Origin: Mycobacterium colombiense
Lineage (GTDB): Bacteria > Actinomycetota > Actinomycetes > Mycobacteriales > Mycobacteriaceae
Assembly (NCBI RefSeq): GCF_001665835.1
Contig: NZ_LZSX01000068.1
Span: 41,495 to 105,494, forward strand
Reading direction: 5' to 3'
DNA: 64,000 nt
Positions 41,825 to 50,696 of this stretch are shown here, one piece after another; the stretch's first letter is position 1, and each line of letters opens with the position of its first letter. The notes under the pieces were generated by a model. It worked only from the letters and a program-made list of their open reading frames with translations, searched no databases and was not told the origin of the DNA. The translations under genes and the position numbers were made by a program.

Positions 41825-41853
41825 TTGACTTTAGTCAGCAAGGTTCATAGATT
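41825..41853 (+). promoter_or_regulatory. Promoter with overlapping TetR operator copy 4 before the SDR gene at 41889
   Basis: TTGACT at 41825-41830 and TAGATT at 41848-41853 (TANNNT) are 17 bases apart, a good sigma-A-type promoter. The fourth palindrome, TTGAC-TTTA-GTCAG at 41825-41838, covers the -35 element, with one mismatch to the CTGAC half-site. Binding there would block RNA polymerase. Confidence 0.65.
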
Positions 41854-41888
41854 GAACGCGCACCAGACCACACATCGGAGGAGCCAGC

Positions 41889-42677
41889 ATGGCATTGGAG
41901 CAGTTCAGGCTGGACGGACAGGTCGCGATCGTCACCGGAGCCGGGAAGGGTGTGGGAGCGGGCATTGCCCGGGTGCTGGCGGAGGCGGGCGCCACGGTGG
42001 TCGGGACCGCGCGGACCGAGGCGGATATCGTTGGCACGATTGAGGGTATCGAGACAGCGGGCGGCAAGGGGCTGGCGCTCGTCGCGGACGCGATGAGTCG
42101 TCCTGATTCAGAGCGGGTGGTAAGCACGGCGATGGACCGCCTCGGCCGCATCGACATTTTGGTCAACAATGTCGGCGGGTCGACCTACGCGCGATTCCTC
42201 GAAATCACCGACGAAGACTTCCGGCACACGTTCGATTGGTGTGTGACGTCGGCCTTCATCATGAGTCAGCTCGTGGCGCCACACATGCTCAGCGCCGGAC
42301 ACGGTTCCATCATCAATATCTCGTCGGGCTCGGCGCGATTCGGCATACGGGCGCTGACCGCGTATTGCGTTGCCAAGGGCGGCCTGGAAGCGCTCACCCG
42401 CGCCATGGCGCAGGAACTCGCCCCGAAGATTCGCGTCAACGCCATCGCCCTGGGGTCCTTCGCCACCGACGGTCTGAAGGGCAGCCTGGATCTGATGCCC
42501 GGATCGCTGGAGAAGATGCTGGAGGCTACACCGCTGCATCGGCTGGGCGACGTCGAGGATCTCGGACGGCTCGCGGTGTACCTGTCCACGCGTGACTGTT
42601 ACGCGACCAACGCGACGTTCCACGTCGATGGTGGCATCGACTCGAACAATTCGCCGCTGCCGATACCCGATTACTGA
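41889..42677 (+). CDS. SDR family oxidoreductase
   Basis: A 262-residue classical SDR: TGAGKGVGAGIARVL near residues 16-30, NNVGG near 93, catalytic YCVAKGG near 157, and a C-terminal FHVDGGIDSNN. It is first in the rightward arm of the island, under the promoter/operator at 41825-41853, with an ATG after GAGGAG. It is followed by a DapB-like dehydrogenase and a mycofactocin-type SDR on the same strand. Probably oxidises or reduces a pathway alcohol/ketone; substrate unknown. Confidence 0.87.
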   Translation: MALEQFRLDGQVAIVTGAGKGVGAGIARVLAEAGATVVGTARTEADIVGTIEGIETAGGKGLALVADAMSRPDSERVVSTAMDRLGRIDILVNNVGGSTYARFLEITDEDFRHTFDWCVTSAFIMSQLVAPHMLSAGHGSIINISSGSARFGIRALTAYCVAKGGLEALTRAMAQELAPKIRVNAIALGSFATDGLKGSLDLMPGSLEKMLEATPLHRLGDVEDLGRLAVYLSTRDCYATNATFHVDGGIDSNNSPLPIPDY

Positions 42678-42741
42678 CCCGCTCTGTGATTGAACGCGTC
42701 ATGATGGGTCATCACCCACCGCCCGAAGGACGAGGGTAACC

Positions 42742-43824
42742 ATGCGCAGGGTCATTCAATTCTCCACCGGTAATGTGGGCCGGCATTCGTTGCGAGCCAT
42801 CATCGGCAGACCCGATCTCGAGCTGGTCGGCGTGCACGCCGCCAGCAGCGAGAAGATCGGCCAGGATGCGGCGAGGTTGTGCGGACTGGACGAACCGACC
42901 GGCATCATCGCCACCGACGACATCGACGCCCTGGTGGCCCTCGGCGCCGACTGCGTCGTTTACACGTCTCAAGGTGAGACTCGGCCGATGGAAGCCATCG
43001 AACAGATGGCCAAGTTCCTCACGGCGGGCACCAACGTCGTCGGTACATCGATGGTCTGGCTGGTCACGCCACGCCACGCCGACGACTGGTTGCGAGAGCC
43101 CCTGGAGCGTGCCTGCGCGGCCGGCAACGCCTCGCTTTACGTCAACGGCATCGACCCCGGTTTCTCCGGCGATACCCTGGTGCACTCGGCAGTGAGCCTG
43201 ACCACCCGGGTCTCCTCGATCACCGTCCAGGAGATCTTCGACTACGGAAATTACGATGACGCCGAGTTCACCGGTGCTGCAATGGGTTTCGGGTCGAAGC
43301 CGGACGACGACACACCGATGATGTTCCTGCCCGGGGTAATCGTGGCGATGTGGGGTGGTCAGGTCCGAAGCCTGGCGGACCATCTCGACATCAAGCTCGA
43401 CGACGTGCGCCAGCGCTGCGAACCCTGGTATACCCGTGAGCGAATCGACTGCACCATGATGACGGTGGAGCCCGGACAGATGGCGGCGGTGCGGTTCGCC
43501 ACCGAGGGCGTGCGCGACGGCGAACCGGTCATCACCCTCGAGCACGTCACCAGGCTCACCCAGGCCGCGGCGCCCGATTGGGAATTCCCACCCGACGGCC
43601 ATACCGGGGTTCATCGCGTCGTTGTGGAGGGCGAACCGCGGGTCGAAATCAACACCCACGTTTCACACCCGCTTTTCGATTCCACTGATGCCGGCTGCAT
43701 CTCGACGGCCGGTCGAGCCGTCAACGCGATCGATTGGGTGTGCCGCGCGCCCCAGGGGCTGATCGGCGTGGAGGATATCCCGCTCTCCGCAACGATGCGT
43801 GGCCTGATGTGGAACGAGCACTAG
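42742..43824 (+). CDS. DapB-like NAD(P)-dependent dehydrogenase (paralogue 3)
   Basis: A 360-residue third member of the family: MRRVIQFSTGNVGRHSLRAI, VVYTSQGETRP, NGIDPGFSGDTL, and CRAPQGLIGVEDIPL near the end. It differs most from the other two in the first half of the C-terminal domain. ATG start, 64 bases after the SDR stop and 13 bases before the next SDR, so probably in one transcript. The family's founding activities are reductive amination or dihydrodipicolinate reduction, but neither substrate is suggested by context. Confidence 0.8.
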   Translation: MRRVIQFSTGNVGRHSLRAIIGRPDLELVGVHAASSEKIGQDAARLCGLDEPTGIIATDDIDALVALGADCVVYTSQGETRPMEAIEQMAKFLTAGTNVVGTSMVWLVTPRHADDWLREPLERACAAGNASLYVNGIDPGFSGDTLVHSAVSLTTRVSSITVQEIFDYGNYDDAEFTGAAMGFGSKPDDDTPMMFLPGVIVAMWGGQVRSLADHLDIKLDDVRQRCEPWYTRERIDCTMMTVEPGQMAAVRFATEGVRDGEPVITLEHVTRLTQAAAPDWEFPPDGHTGVHRVVVEGEPRVEINTHVSHPLFDSTDAGCISTAGRAVNAIDWVCRAPQGLIGVEDIPLSATMRGLMWNEH

Positions 43825-43837
43825 CCGGATTTGTGGC

Positions 43838-44656
43838 ATGACGACATCATCTTCGGGACGCGTTGCCGGTAAACGCATTCTGATTACCGGCGCCGCCCGC
43901 GGCATGGGCCGCAGCCATGCGCTGCGGCTTGCGCAGGAGGGCGCCGACGTCATCGTGCTCGACATATGCGAATCTCTGCCCCCCATCGAATATCCCTTGG
44001 CCACAAAAGACGACTTGGCCGAAACAGTCGAATTGGTAAGGGGTTTCGGCCGCCGCTGCGTGAGCGGCATCGTCGACGTTCGCGACGAGGCACAACTGCG
44101 GTCTGCGGTCGACGACGGCGTCGGCGAGCTCGGAGGTCTCGATGGCGCGGTGGCCAATGCCGGCGTGCTCACGGTGGCGGCCTGGGACCAGACAACCGCC
44201 GACCAGTGGCGCACGGTGGTCGACGTCAATCTCATCGGCGTATGGAACACTTGCGCGGCCGCGATACCCCACTTGCTCGACCAGGGCGGAGGCAGCCTGG
44301 TCAACGTCGGTTCCGCAGGCGCCATCAAGGGATTTCCACTGCAGACGCCCTACACGGCTGCCAAGCACGGCGTCGTCGGCTTGACGCTGGCCTTGGCCAA
44401 CGAACTGGCGGCACAGAACGTGCGCGTCAACACCGTGCTTCCCACCGGTGTCCCCACCGGGATGGTTCCACCATCGTTCGGGCCTCTCTTGGGCGAGCAT
44501 CGGTCCGACCTGATTCCCATCTTCGTCAATGCGATGCCCACGCCGGCCGTCGAGCCCGTCGACGTCAGTAACGCTGTGCTGTTCCTGCTATCGGATGAGT
44601 CCAGGTATGTGACGGGATTGCAGTTCAAGGTCGACGCAGGAGTGACCATCAACTAG
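43838..44656 (+). CDS. Mycofactocin-coupled type SDR oxidoreductase
   Basis: A 272-residue SDR. TGAARGMGRSHALRLAQEGA is followed by LDICESLPPIEYPLATKDDL, the inserted segment typical of SDRs that carry a tightly bound, non-exchanging NAD and hand electrons to mycofactocin. The active site is YTAAKHG, and the end VTGLQFKVDAGVTIN is standard. It closes the rightward arm of the island. If the assignment is right, the arm oxidises an alcohol with mycofactocin as acceptor. No mycofactocin biosynthesis gene is in the window. Confidence 0.82.
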   Translation: MTTSSSGRVAGKRILITGAARGMGRSHALRLAQEGADVIVLDICESLPPIEYPLATKDDLAETVELVRGFGRRCVSGIVDVRDEAQLRSAVDDGVGELGGLDGAVANAGVLTVAAWDQTTADQWRTVVDVNLIGVWNTCAAAIPHLLDQGGGSLVNVGSAGAIKGFPLQTPYTAAKHGVVGLTLALANELAAQNVRVNTVLPTGVPTGMVPPSFGPLLGEHRSDLIPIFVNAMPTPAVEPVDVSNAVLFLLSDESRYVTGLQFKVDAGVTIN

Positions 44657-44859
44657 AAACAGGGCGCATTCAGTTGCCGGAATCGGCGTCAAAGGTCAAC
44701 GCCACGCCGGCCCTCGAACGAGTGCCCTTACTGAGATCGCGTCAAGCCCATAGGCTGGGCTGTCGGATGGATATTCGTGTGGCGGCCGAATTTTGCGTGT
44801 TCGCGCTGCCGGCGCGCGCGGTAACGGATACAAATAGCTGACTTCAAAAGGAGAGCCTT

Positions 44860-45486
44860 ATGAATACGGTGCGGACGTCCGCGCTCGGCTTGACGGCTAC
44901 CGCGGTGTTGATCGGCGCGGCGGTGGTGGGCTGCGCCGGGGGCAAGAGCCCCACGGCGTCATCGGGTTCGGCCTCGTCGTCCAGCTCGGCCGCCTCGTCG
45001 GGCTCCCCGACCAGCGCGTCCCCGGGTGCGCCGGCGGACTACAGCAATCTGTTGATCAAGCCCAGCGACGTCGGTCCCAACGCCACCGTTGACGGGCCGC
45101 CGAGCCAGAATCCCAGCGGCATCACCGGCGTGGGACAGGTTTTCAAGAACCCCGACGGCAAGCGCACCATCATCGACACGATCGCGGTGTTTCCCGACGC
45201 GGCCACGGCCACCCAGACCGCGGCGAACATGCGCGACGTGGTCGGTAAGAAGGTCAACGGTCAGCAGCAGCCCATCGACGTCGGCACCAACGGGTTCATG
45301 GTGATCGGGCAGGGAACCGATCCGGCCAACCCGATGGAGATCTCCGAGGCGGTGTTCGTCGAAGGCAGGGCCATGGTCGACCTGGAGTCCGACTGTGTCA
45401 TCGGCAATCCCACGCCGGCCGACATCATGCTCGATCTGGCCCGTAAGCAAGACGACGCGGTCAAAGCGGGCCTACCGCCTAGCTGA
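44860..45486 (+). CDS. lppI: Lipoprotein LppI
   Basis: A 208-residue exported lipoprotein. The signal peptide MNTVRTSALGLTATAVLIGA ends in a lipobox with Cys25 (AAVVGC). A Ser/Ala-rich linker follows, then a compact domain with SNLLIKPSDVGPNATV, resembling mycobacterial sensor-type lipoproteins. It would be anchored to the outer face of the membrane. ATG after AAGGAG. Gene order relative to the Rv2047c-like gene and lipT matches Rv2046, with the accessory island inserted between. Function unknown. Confidence 0.85.
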   Translation: MNTVRTSALGLTATAVLIGAAVVGCAGGKSPTASSGSASSSSSAASSGSPTSASPGAPADYSNLLIKPSDVGPNATVDGPPSQNPSGITGVGQVFKNPDGKRTIIDTIAVFPDAATATQTAANMRDVVGKKVNGQQQPIDVGTNGFMVIGQGTDPANPMEISEAVFVEGRAMVDLESDCVIGNPTPADIMLDLARKQDDAVKAGLPPS

Positions 45487-45497
45487 GCCGCCGATCG

Positions 45498-46127
45498 TCA
45501 CAGGGGCCAGCTGTCCGGCCGCACCTCATAGTGCAACGCGGCGGCCGGAGGCAGCGGCTGACGGTCGTTGACCGAGATCGCGTCGATCACGAGGGCGACA
45601 TAGCGTCGCCAGCCGTCGCTGCCGGCATCCATGGTCGACAGCACGCTGAACAGCATCGCGACCAGGCGAGGCAGGTCGTCGCTGACCAGGTCGGCGCGGA
45701 TGCGGCCGGCTCGCTGGCCCGCGCGGGCAAGCTCGCCGAGCGCGTCGTTGAGCGACACCGAGACGTCGGACGTGAGCGACCCGGCCCGGCGCGCGGCGGT
45801 CAGCAGGCTGTGTTCGCGCGCCCCCAGCGAAATCGCCGCTTCGATCAGTTGGGTCAGACCGCGCAGCGGATCCTCGGCGCGGCGCGCCTTGTCGATCACC
45901 GGCGTGAGGTCCTCGGCGATGCTTTGATCCAGGGCCGCGCGCACCAGGTCGGCCTTTGCCGGAAACCTGCGGTAGAGGGTTCGCTCACCGACGCCCGCCC
46001 GGCGAGCGACCGCTTCCACCGGGGCGTCGGGCCCCAGCTCGCTGTAGACCTCGCGCGCCGCGCGCAGGATGCGCTCGACGTTGCGCGCCGCGTCGGCCCG
46101 CAACGGCCGGTCTTCCACCGCGGTCAT
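45498..46127 (-). CDS. TetR family transcriptional regulator
   Basis: A 209-residue TetR repressor with the helix-turn-helix in PVEAVARRAGVGERTLYRRF (about residues 36-55) and a typical all-helical ligand domain. It is divergent from a P450/SDR pair. The 92-bp gap between them holds an inverted repeat GACGGTTG-N8-CAACCGTC. It most likely represses that pair and itself. Ligand unknown. Confidence 0.87.
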   Translation of the reverse strand: MTAVEDRPLRADAARNVERILRAAREVYSELGPDAPVEAVARRAGVGERTLYRRFPAKADLVRAALDQSIAEDLTPVIDKARRAEDPLRGLTQLIEAAISLGAREHSLLTAARRAGSLTSDVSVSLNDALGELARAGQRAGRIRADLVSDDLPRLVAMLFSVLSTMDAGSDGWRRYVALVIDAISVNDRQPLPPAAALHYEVRPDSWPL

Positions 46128-46142
46128 GGCGACAGCCTAACT

Positions 46143-46166
46143 GACGGTTGACTGCCAACAACCGTC
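46143..46166. promoter_or_regulatory. Inverted repeat operator between tetR and the P450 gene
   Basis: GACGGTTG at 46143-46150 and CAACCGTC at 46159-46166 form a perfect 8-8-8 inverted repeat in the divergent control region. A nested CTGCCA/TGGCAG pair (46152-46157 and 46184-46189) may be a second, weaker site. Confidence 0.6.
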
Positions 46167-46219
46167 GCTTTACGCTCTACAACTGGCAGATATCTGACAC
46201 TTAACGGGAAACGCGGGTT

Positions 46220-47452
46220 ATGTCAACAACTTCCAAATCCTTCGGAACCGCCGACTCCTGCTCCGACGCCGGTCTGCCGGTGCTGCCCCTACCGCGGCCC
46301 GCACGCTGCCCGCTCGCGCCCCCGCCCGAATTCGGCGACTGGCGCGAGCAACCCGGGCTTCGAAAGGCGGTGTTCCAGGGCAACCCGGTCTGGGTGGTCA
46401 GCCGCTACCAGGACATCCGGGCGGCGCTGGTCGATCCGCGGTTGTCCGCGAAGACAATTCCGGACTCGATCATGCCGAAGGACGAGGAGAACAAGGTCCC
46501 GGTGATGTTCGCGCGGACCGACGATCCCGAGCATCATCGGTTGCGGCGCATGTTGACGAGCAACTTCACCTTCCGGCGTTGCGAATCGATGCGACCGCAC
46601 ATTCAGGAATGGGTCGACCACTATCTCGGCCAGATGATCGAGGGCGGCGCGCCGGCCGATCTGGTGCGCGCATTCGCCTTGCCGGTCCCGTCGATGGTGA
46701 TCGCGTTGTTGCTCGGAGTGCCGCCCGAAGACCTCGAACTTTTCCAGTTCAACACCACCAAGGGGCTCGACCAGAAATCCAGCGACGCGGAAAAGGGTCA
46801 GGCGTTCGGGGCGATGTACGCCTACATCCAGGAACTGGTGGAGCGCAAGGCGCGTGAACCCGGTGACGACCTGATCAGCCGGCTGGTCACCGAATACGTG
46901 GCGACGGGCCAGCTCGACCATGCCACCACGGCGATGAACGGCGTGATCATGATGCAGGCCGGGCACGAGACCACCGCCAACATGATCTCGCTGGGAACGG
47001 TTGCGCTGCTGGAACATCCCGACGTGTTCGAGCGACTCGGGCAAAGCGACGACCCCGCCGTCACCGCGAACGTCGTCGAAGAACTCATGCGCTACCTCAG
47101 CATCGTGCACAGCCAGGTCGACCGCATCGCGACCGAAGATCTGATGATCGGTGGCCAGCTGATTCGCGCGGGGGAGTACGTCATGATGAGCCTGCTCGCC
47201 GGGAACTGGGACGCCGGGTTCGTCGACACGCCCGAAACCTTCGACGTCGACCGAAACACCCGCGGGCACTTGGGCTTCGGCTACGGTGTGCATCAATGCA
47301 TCGGCGCGAACCTGGCCCGTGTCGAAATGCAGGTTGCGTTCGCCTCGCTGGCGCGCCGCCTGCCCGGGCTCCGACTGGCGGTGCCGCCTGAGCGGCTGAG
47401 CTTCAAAGACGCGAACATCTATGGCATGAAGGAACTTCCGGTGAGCTGGTGA
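46220..47452 (+). CDS. Cytochrome P450
   Basis: A 410-residue P450 of the CYP105-like actinobacterial type. The I-helix reads MQAGHETTANM (the AGHETT form), the K-helix ExxR is in ELMRYLS, and the heme loop FGYGVHQCIG carries axial Cys360. ATG start. Its stop overlaps the next SDR gene (GTGA), so the two are co-translated and probably act in sequence: hydroxylation, then alcohol oxidation. Likely under the divergent TetR. Substrate unknown; no ferredoxin gene adjoins. Confidence 0.92.
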   Translation: MSTTSKSFGTADSCSDAGLPVLPLPRPARCPLAPPPEFGDWREQPGLRKAVFQGNPVWVVSRYQDIRAALVDPRLSAKTIPDSIMPKDEENKVPVMFARTDDPEHHRLRRMLTSNFTFRRCESMRPHIQEWVDHYLGQMIEGGAPADLVRAFALPVPSMVIALLLGVPPEDLELFQFNTTKGLDQKSSDAEKGQAFGAMYAYIQELVERKAREPGDDLISRLVTEYVATGQLDHATTAMNGVIMMQAGHETTANMISLGTVALLEHPDVFERLGQSDDPAVTANVVEELMRYLSIVHSQVDRIATEDLMIGGQLIRAGEYVMMSLLAGNWDAGFVDTPETFDVDRNTRGHLGFGYGVHQCIGANLARVEMQVAFASLARRLPGLRLAVPPERLSFKDANIYGMKELPVSW

Positions 47453-48417
47453 GCGGCGAGCTGAGGTTTGACGACCAGGTCGCCGTCATCACCGGCGCCG
47501 GTGGCGGTTTGGGCAAGCAATACGCGCTGCTGCTGGCCTCCCGTGGTGCGCGTGTCGTGGTCAACGACTTGGGCGGCTCGGTGACCGGTGACGGCACCGA
47601 CAGCCGCGCCGCTGATACCGCGGCGGCCGAGATCCGCGACCTCGGCGGTGACGCCGTGGCGGACGGCCACAGCGTCACCAGTCCCGAAGGCGGACAGGCG
47701 ATCATCGAGGCCGCCCTGAACGCGTGGGGACGAGTCGACATCGTGATCAACAACGCCGGCATCGTCGGGGACGCGCCGTTCGAGGACATGACGGCGGAAC
47801 GATTCGAGCCACTGCTGGATGTGCATCTCAAGGGCGCGTTCTACGTCACCAGGCCGGCCTGGAAAGTCATGCGCGAGCAGGGATATGGCCGCATCCTCCA
47901 TACCTGTTCGGCCGCAGGGATACTCGGGGCGACCGGAATGAGCAACTACGGGTCGGCCAAGACCGGGTTGATCGGCCTGACCCGCGTGCTGGCCGCCGAA
48001 GGCGCCGACCACAACATCAAGGTCAATGCGGTCGCCCCGATCGCCTACACCCGGATGCTGGCGCACTCCGTGGAGGGCGCCGCGCAGCCGGACGATCCCG
48101 CCGCACAGGCGGTGCTGGACGACCTTGTGGGCCAATACCTTCAGAAGCTCGATCCAGCGCTGGTGGCCCCGGTGGCCGCCTTCCTGACCCATCGTGACTG
48201 TCCGGTGTCGGGGGAGATCTACACCGTTGGTGCAGGCCATGTTTCGCGATTCTTCATCGGCAGGACAAAGGGCTTCTACCGGCCCGGGTTGTCCATCGAG
48301 GACGTGCGTGATCACCTCGCGGAGATCCGCGACGAAACCGGCTACACCGTGCCGGGCGGAACCGCCGACGAGATGAGCGAGCTTTTCGCGACCATCATGG
48401 CCGGCCTCAGCAACTGA
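47449..48417 (+). CDS. SDR family oxidoreductase (P450 partner)
   Basis: A 322-residue SDR: TGAGGGLGKQYALLLASRGA near the start, NDLGGSVTGDG after the second strand, NNAG near residue 100, and YGSAKTG as active site. It resembles the multifunctional-enzyme-type SDR at 31369 in length, in the DLGG segment and in its C-terminal tail, so the two P450/SDR pairs may have related chemistry. GTG start overlapping the P450 stop. Its last 11 bases overlap the convergent lipoprotein gene. Confidence 0.88.
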   Translation: MSGELRFDDQVAVITGAGGGLGKQYALLLASRGARVVVNDLGGSVTGDGTDSRAADTAAAEIRDLGGDAVADGHSVTSPEGGQAIIEAALNAWGRVDIVINNAGIVGDAPFEDMTAERFEPLLDVHLKGAFYVTRPAWKVMREQGYGRILHTCSAAGILGATGMSNYGSAKTGLIGLTRVLAAEGADHNIKVNAVAPIAYTRMLAHSVEGAAQPDDPAAQAVLDDLVGQYLQKLDPALVAPVAAFLTHRDCPVSGEIYTVGAGHVSRFFIGRTKGFYRPGLSIEDVRDHLAEIRDETGYTVPGGTADEMSELFATIMAGLSN

Positions 48418-49081
48418 ACGCCGTGCCGACACCATCCGGAGGTGGCGCCGGCTTCAGGCAGCCGAACGCCTCGATGCCGGAAATGCTGAATTTGGCCGCC
48501 GACTGGTGCGCGTAATTCACGCAATACAGTCCGGACTGGTCGGCGCGGCACCGGTAGTCACCGAACGACAGCGAATCCCCGTTCGCCAGTTCCGGTCCGT
48601 TGCCGTTGATGAACGGACCGGGATCGGCTCGCGCGGATCCCACCTGCAGGTTCACCCCGTCGAAGCCGATCCAGCCGCCTTGCCACTGGCCATAGGCCGT
48701 GGCGGGCGCCGGCGGCGGGTTGGTCAGACTCACCAGGCAGGCCAGCGCGCCGCCGGTGTGTTTGGCGTCGGTCATGCAGGAGACCTTGCCCGCCATCGCC
48801 GTCAGCGCGATGTCGTCGCCCAGTGGCGTGGCCGCCCCGTCGCGCGTGGCCGTGTGGAACCGGCCCGGATCGGCCGGGTGACCGGCCTCGATCCACGCGA
48901 TGACGTCGGAGATTGCCGCTCCCGCGGCCGGCGCGGCGGCCGGTCCCGGTGATTTGCTTCCCGGCGCCCCGGCACCGGTCGATGACTGGCTGGTGCTTCC
49001 GGTGGGCTCCGAATGGCCGCCCGTGGTGTGTGAGCACCCGGCAATCAGTAATGACGCGGCGATCACCGCAGCTATCCGCAT
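48407..49081 (-). CDS. Putative lipoprotein of unknown function
   Basis: A 224-residue exported protein. The signal peptide MRIAAVIAASLLIAGC ends in a lipobox with Cys16. A Ser/Gly/Pro-rich linker of about 45 residues follows, then a folded domain with four Cys (CMTDAKHTGGALACLVSL; YRCRADQSGLYCVNY) that could form disulfides outside the cell. The domain pattern is like other mycobacterial lipoproteins without assigned function. It lies between the P450/SDR pair and lipT, divergent from lipT. Confidence 0.75.
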   Translation of the reverse strand: MRIAAVIAASLLIAGCSHTTGGHSEPTGSTSQSSTGAGAPGSKSPGPAAAPAAGAAISDVIAWIEAGHPADPGRFHTATRDGAATPLGDDIALTAMAGKVSCMTDAKHTGGALACLVSLTNPPPAPATAYGQWQGGWIGFDGVNLQVGSARADPGPFINGNGPELANGDSLSFGDYRCRADQSGLYCVNYAHQSAAKFSISGIEAFGCLKPAPPPDGVGTAFSC

Positions 49082-49160
49082 TCAGTCAGGCTAACCGGCG
49101 CGCCGGCCAATTAAGGCGCTGCGCGCGCGTTACGACGGTCATGTCGGTTACCGTCGGGTT

Positions 49161-50678
49161 ATGCATCAGCGCACTGTCCGCGCACGCACGGCCATCGGCA
49201 CCGTCGAAGGCTTCACCCGCGACGGGGTCACTCGGTGGCGGTCGATCCCGTATGCCCGTCCACCGGTGGGAAATCTGCGCTTCCGGGCGCCGCAGCCGGC
49301 CCAGCCGTGGTCGGGTGTCCGGCACTGCCATGGCTTCGGCAACTGCGCGCCCCAGCAGCGCCGCTACACCCTGCTCGGCATGTCGGGTTTGGGAGGCCGC
49401 TACCAGCCGATGAGCGAGGACTGCCTCACCCTCAACGTCGTGGCACCCGAGGGTGCGGTCGAGGGACCTCTGCCCGTCATGGTGTTCATCCACGGCGGCG
49501 GCTATTTCCTGGGCAGCTCGGCGACGCCGCTGTACGACGGCGCTGCCCTGGCCCGCCGGGGATGTGTGTACGTATCGGTGAACTACCGGCTGGGCGCGCT
49601 GGGGTGCGTTGACTTCTCGTCCCTGTCGACGCCGGAGATCACCATCGACAGCAACCTGTACCTGCGCGACCTGGTGCTGGCGCTGCAGTGGATTCGCGAC
49701 AACATCGCGGGGTTCGGCGGCGACCCGGACAACGTCACCATCTTCGGCGAGAGCGCCGGCGCGTGCATCACCGCCTCACTGCTGGCGGTGCCCGCCGCCA
49801 AAGGCCTGTTCGCCCGGGCGATCTCGGAAAGCCCGGCCTCGGGTCTGGTGCGGTCGAAAGAGGTTGCCGCGGAGTTCGCGAACCGCTTCGCCAACCTGCT
49901 TGGGGTGCGCAGGCAGGACGCCGCCAACGCGCTGATGTCGGTGTCCGCCGCCCAACTGGTGAAAACCCAGCACCAATTGATCGACGAGGGCATGCGGAAC
50001 AGGCTGGGCGCCTTCCCGATCGGACCGGTCTTCGGTGACGACATCCTGCCGCTGGATCCGGTGGAGGCGATGCGGCGCGGCGAGGCCCACCGGGTTCCGC
50101 TGATCGTGGGCACGAACGCCGAGGAAGGACGGCTGTTCACCCGGTTCCTGGCGATGTTGCCGACCAACGAGACGATGGTCGAGGAGCTGCTCGCCGAGGC
50201 GGAACCCGCTATCCGCGAACGCATTACCGCCGCATATCCCGACTATCCCGAGCGGGCGGCGTGCATCCAGCTCGGCGGTGACTTCGCGTTCGCGTCGGCG
50301 GCCTGGCAGATCGCTGAGGCCCACGGCACGCACGCGCCGACGTACCTCTACCGGTACGACTACGCACCGCGCACGCTGCGCTGGTCCGGTTTCGGAGCCA
50401 CCCACGCCACCGAGTTGCTCGCGGTTTTCGACGTCTACCGCACCAGATTCGGCGCGTTGTTGACCGCCGCGGCGGACCGGCGGGCCGCCTTGCGGGTGAG
50501 CAATCAGGTGCAGCGCCGCTGGCGGGCCTTCAGCCGCACCGGCGTGCCGGGGGAGGACTGGCCCCTCTACACCGCCGACGACCGGGCCGTAATGGTCTTC
50601 GACCGCAAGTCCCGCGTCGAGTTCGACCCGCATCCGCATCGCCGAATGGCATGGGACGGCTTCTCACTGGCGCGTTGA
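49161..50678 (+). CDS. lipT: Type B carboxylesterase LipT
   Basis: A 505-residue carboxylesterase of the alpha/beta hydrolase type B group. The family pattern is clear: EDCLTLNVVAP near residue 90, oxyanion HGGGYFLGSS, and the nucleophile Ser198 in FGESAGA. The acid is in the region EEGRL, and the His is in GFGATHATEL. It hydrolyses esters, probably of lipids. No signal peptide is seen. ATG start. Matches Rv2045c in position and length (511 residues). Confidence 0.9.
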   Translation: MHQRTVRARTAIGTVEGFTRDGVTRWRSIPYARPPVGNLRFRAPQPAQPWSGVRHCHGFGNCAPQQRRYTLLGMSGLGGRYQPMSEDCLTLNVVAPEGAVEGPLPVMVFIHGGGYFLGSSATPLYDGAALARRGCVYVSVNYRLGALGCVDFSSLSTPEITIDSNLYLRDLVLALQWIRDNIAGFGGDPDNVTIFGESAGACITASLLAVPAAKGLFARAISESPASGLVRSKEVAAEFANRFANLLGVRRQDAANALMSVSAAQLVKTQHQLIDEGMRNRLGAFPIGPVFGDDILPLDPVEAMRRGEAHRVPLIVGTNAEEGRLFTRFLAMLPTNETMVEELLAEAEPAIRERITAAYPDYPERAACIQLGGDFAFASAAWQIAEAHGTHAPTYLYRYDYAPRTLRWSGFGATHATELLAVFDVYRTRFGALLTAAADRRAALRVSNQVQRRWRAFSRTGVPGEDWPLYTADDRAVMVFDRKSRVEFDPHPHRRMAWDGFSLAR

Positions 50679-50696
50679 CCTGGCACGCTAACCCTC

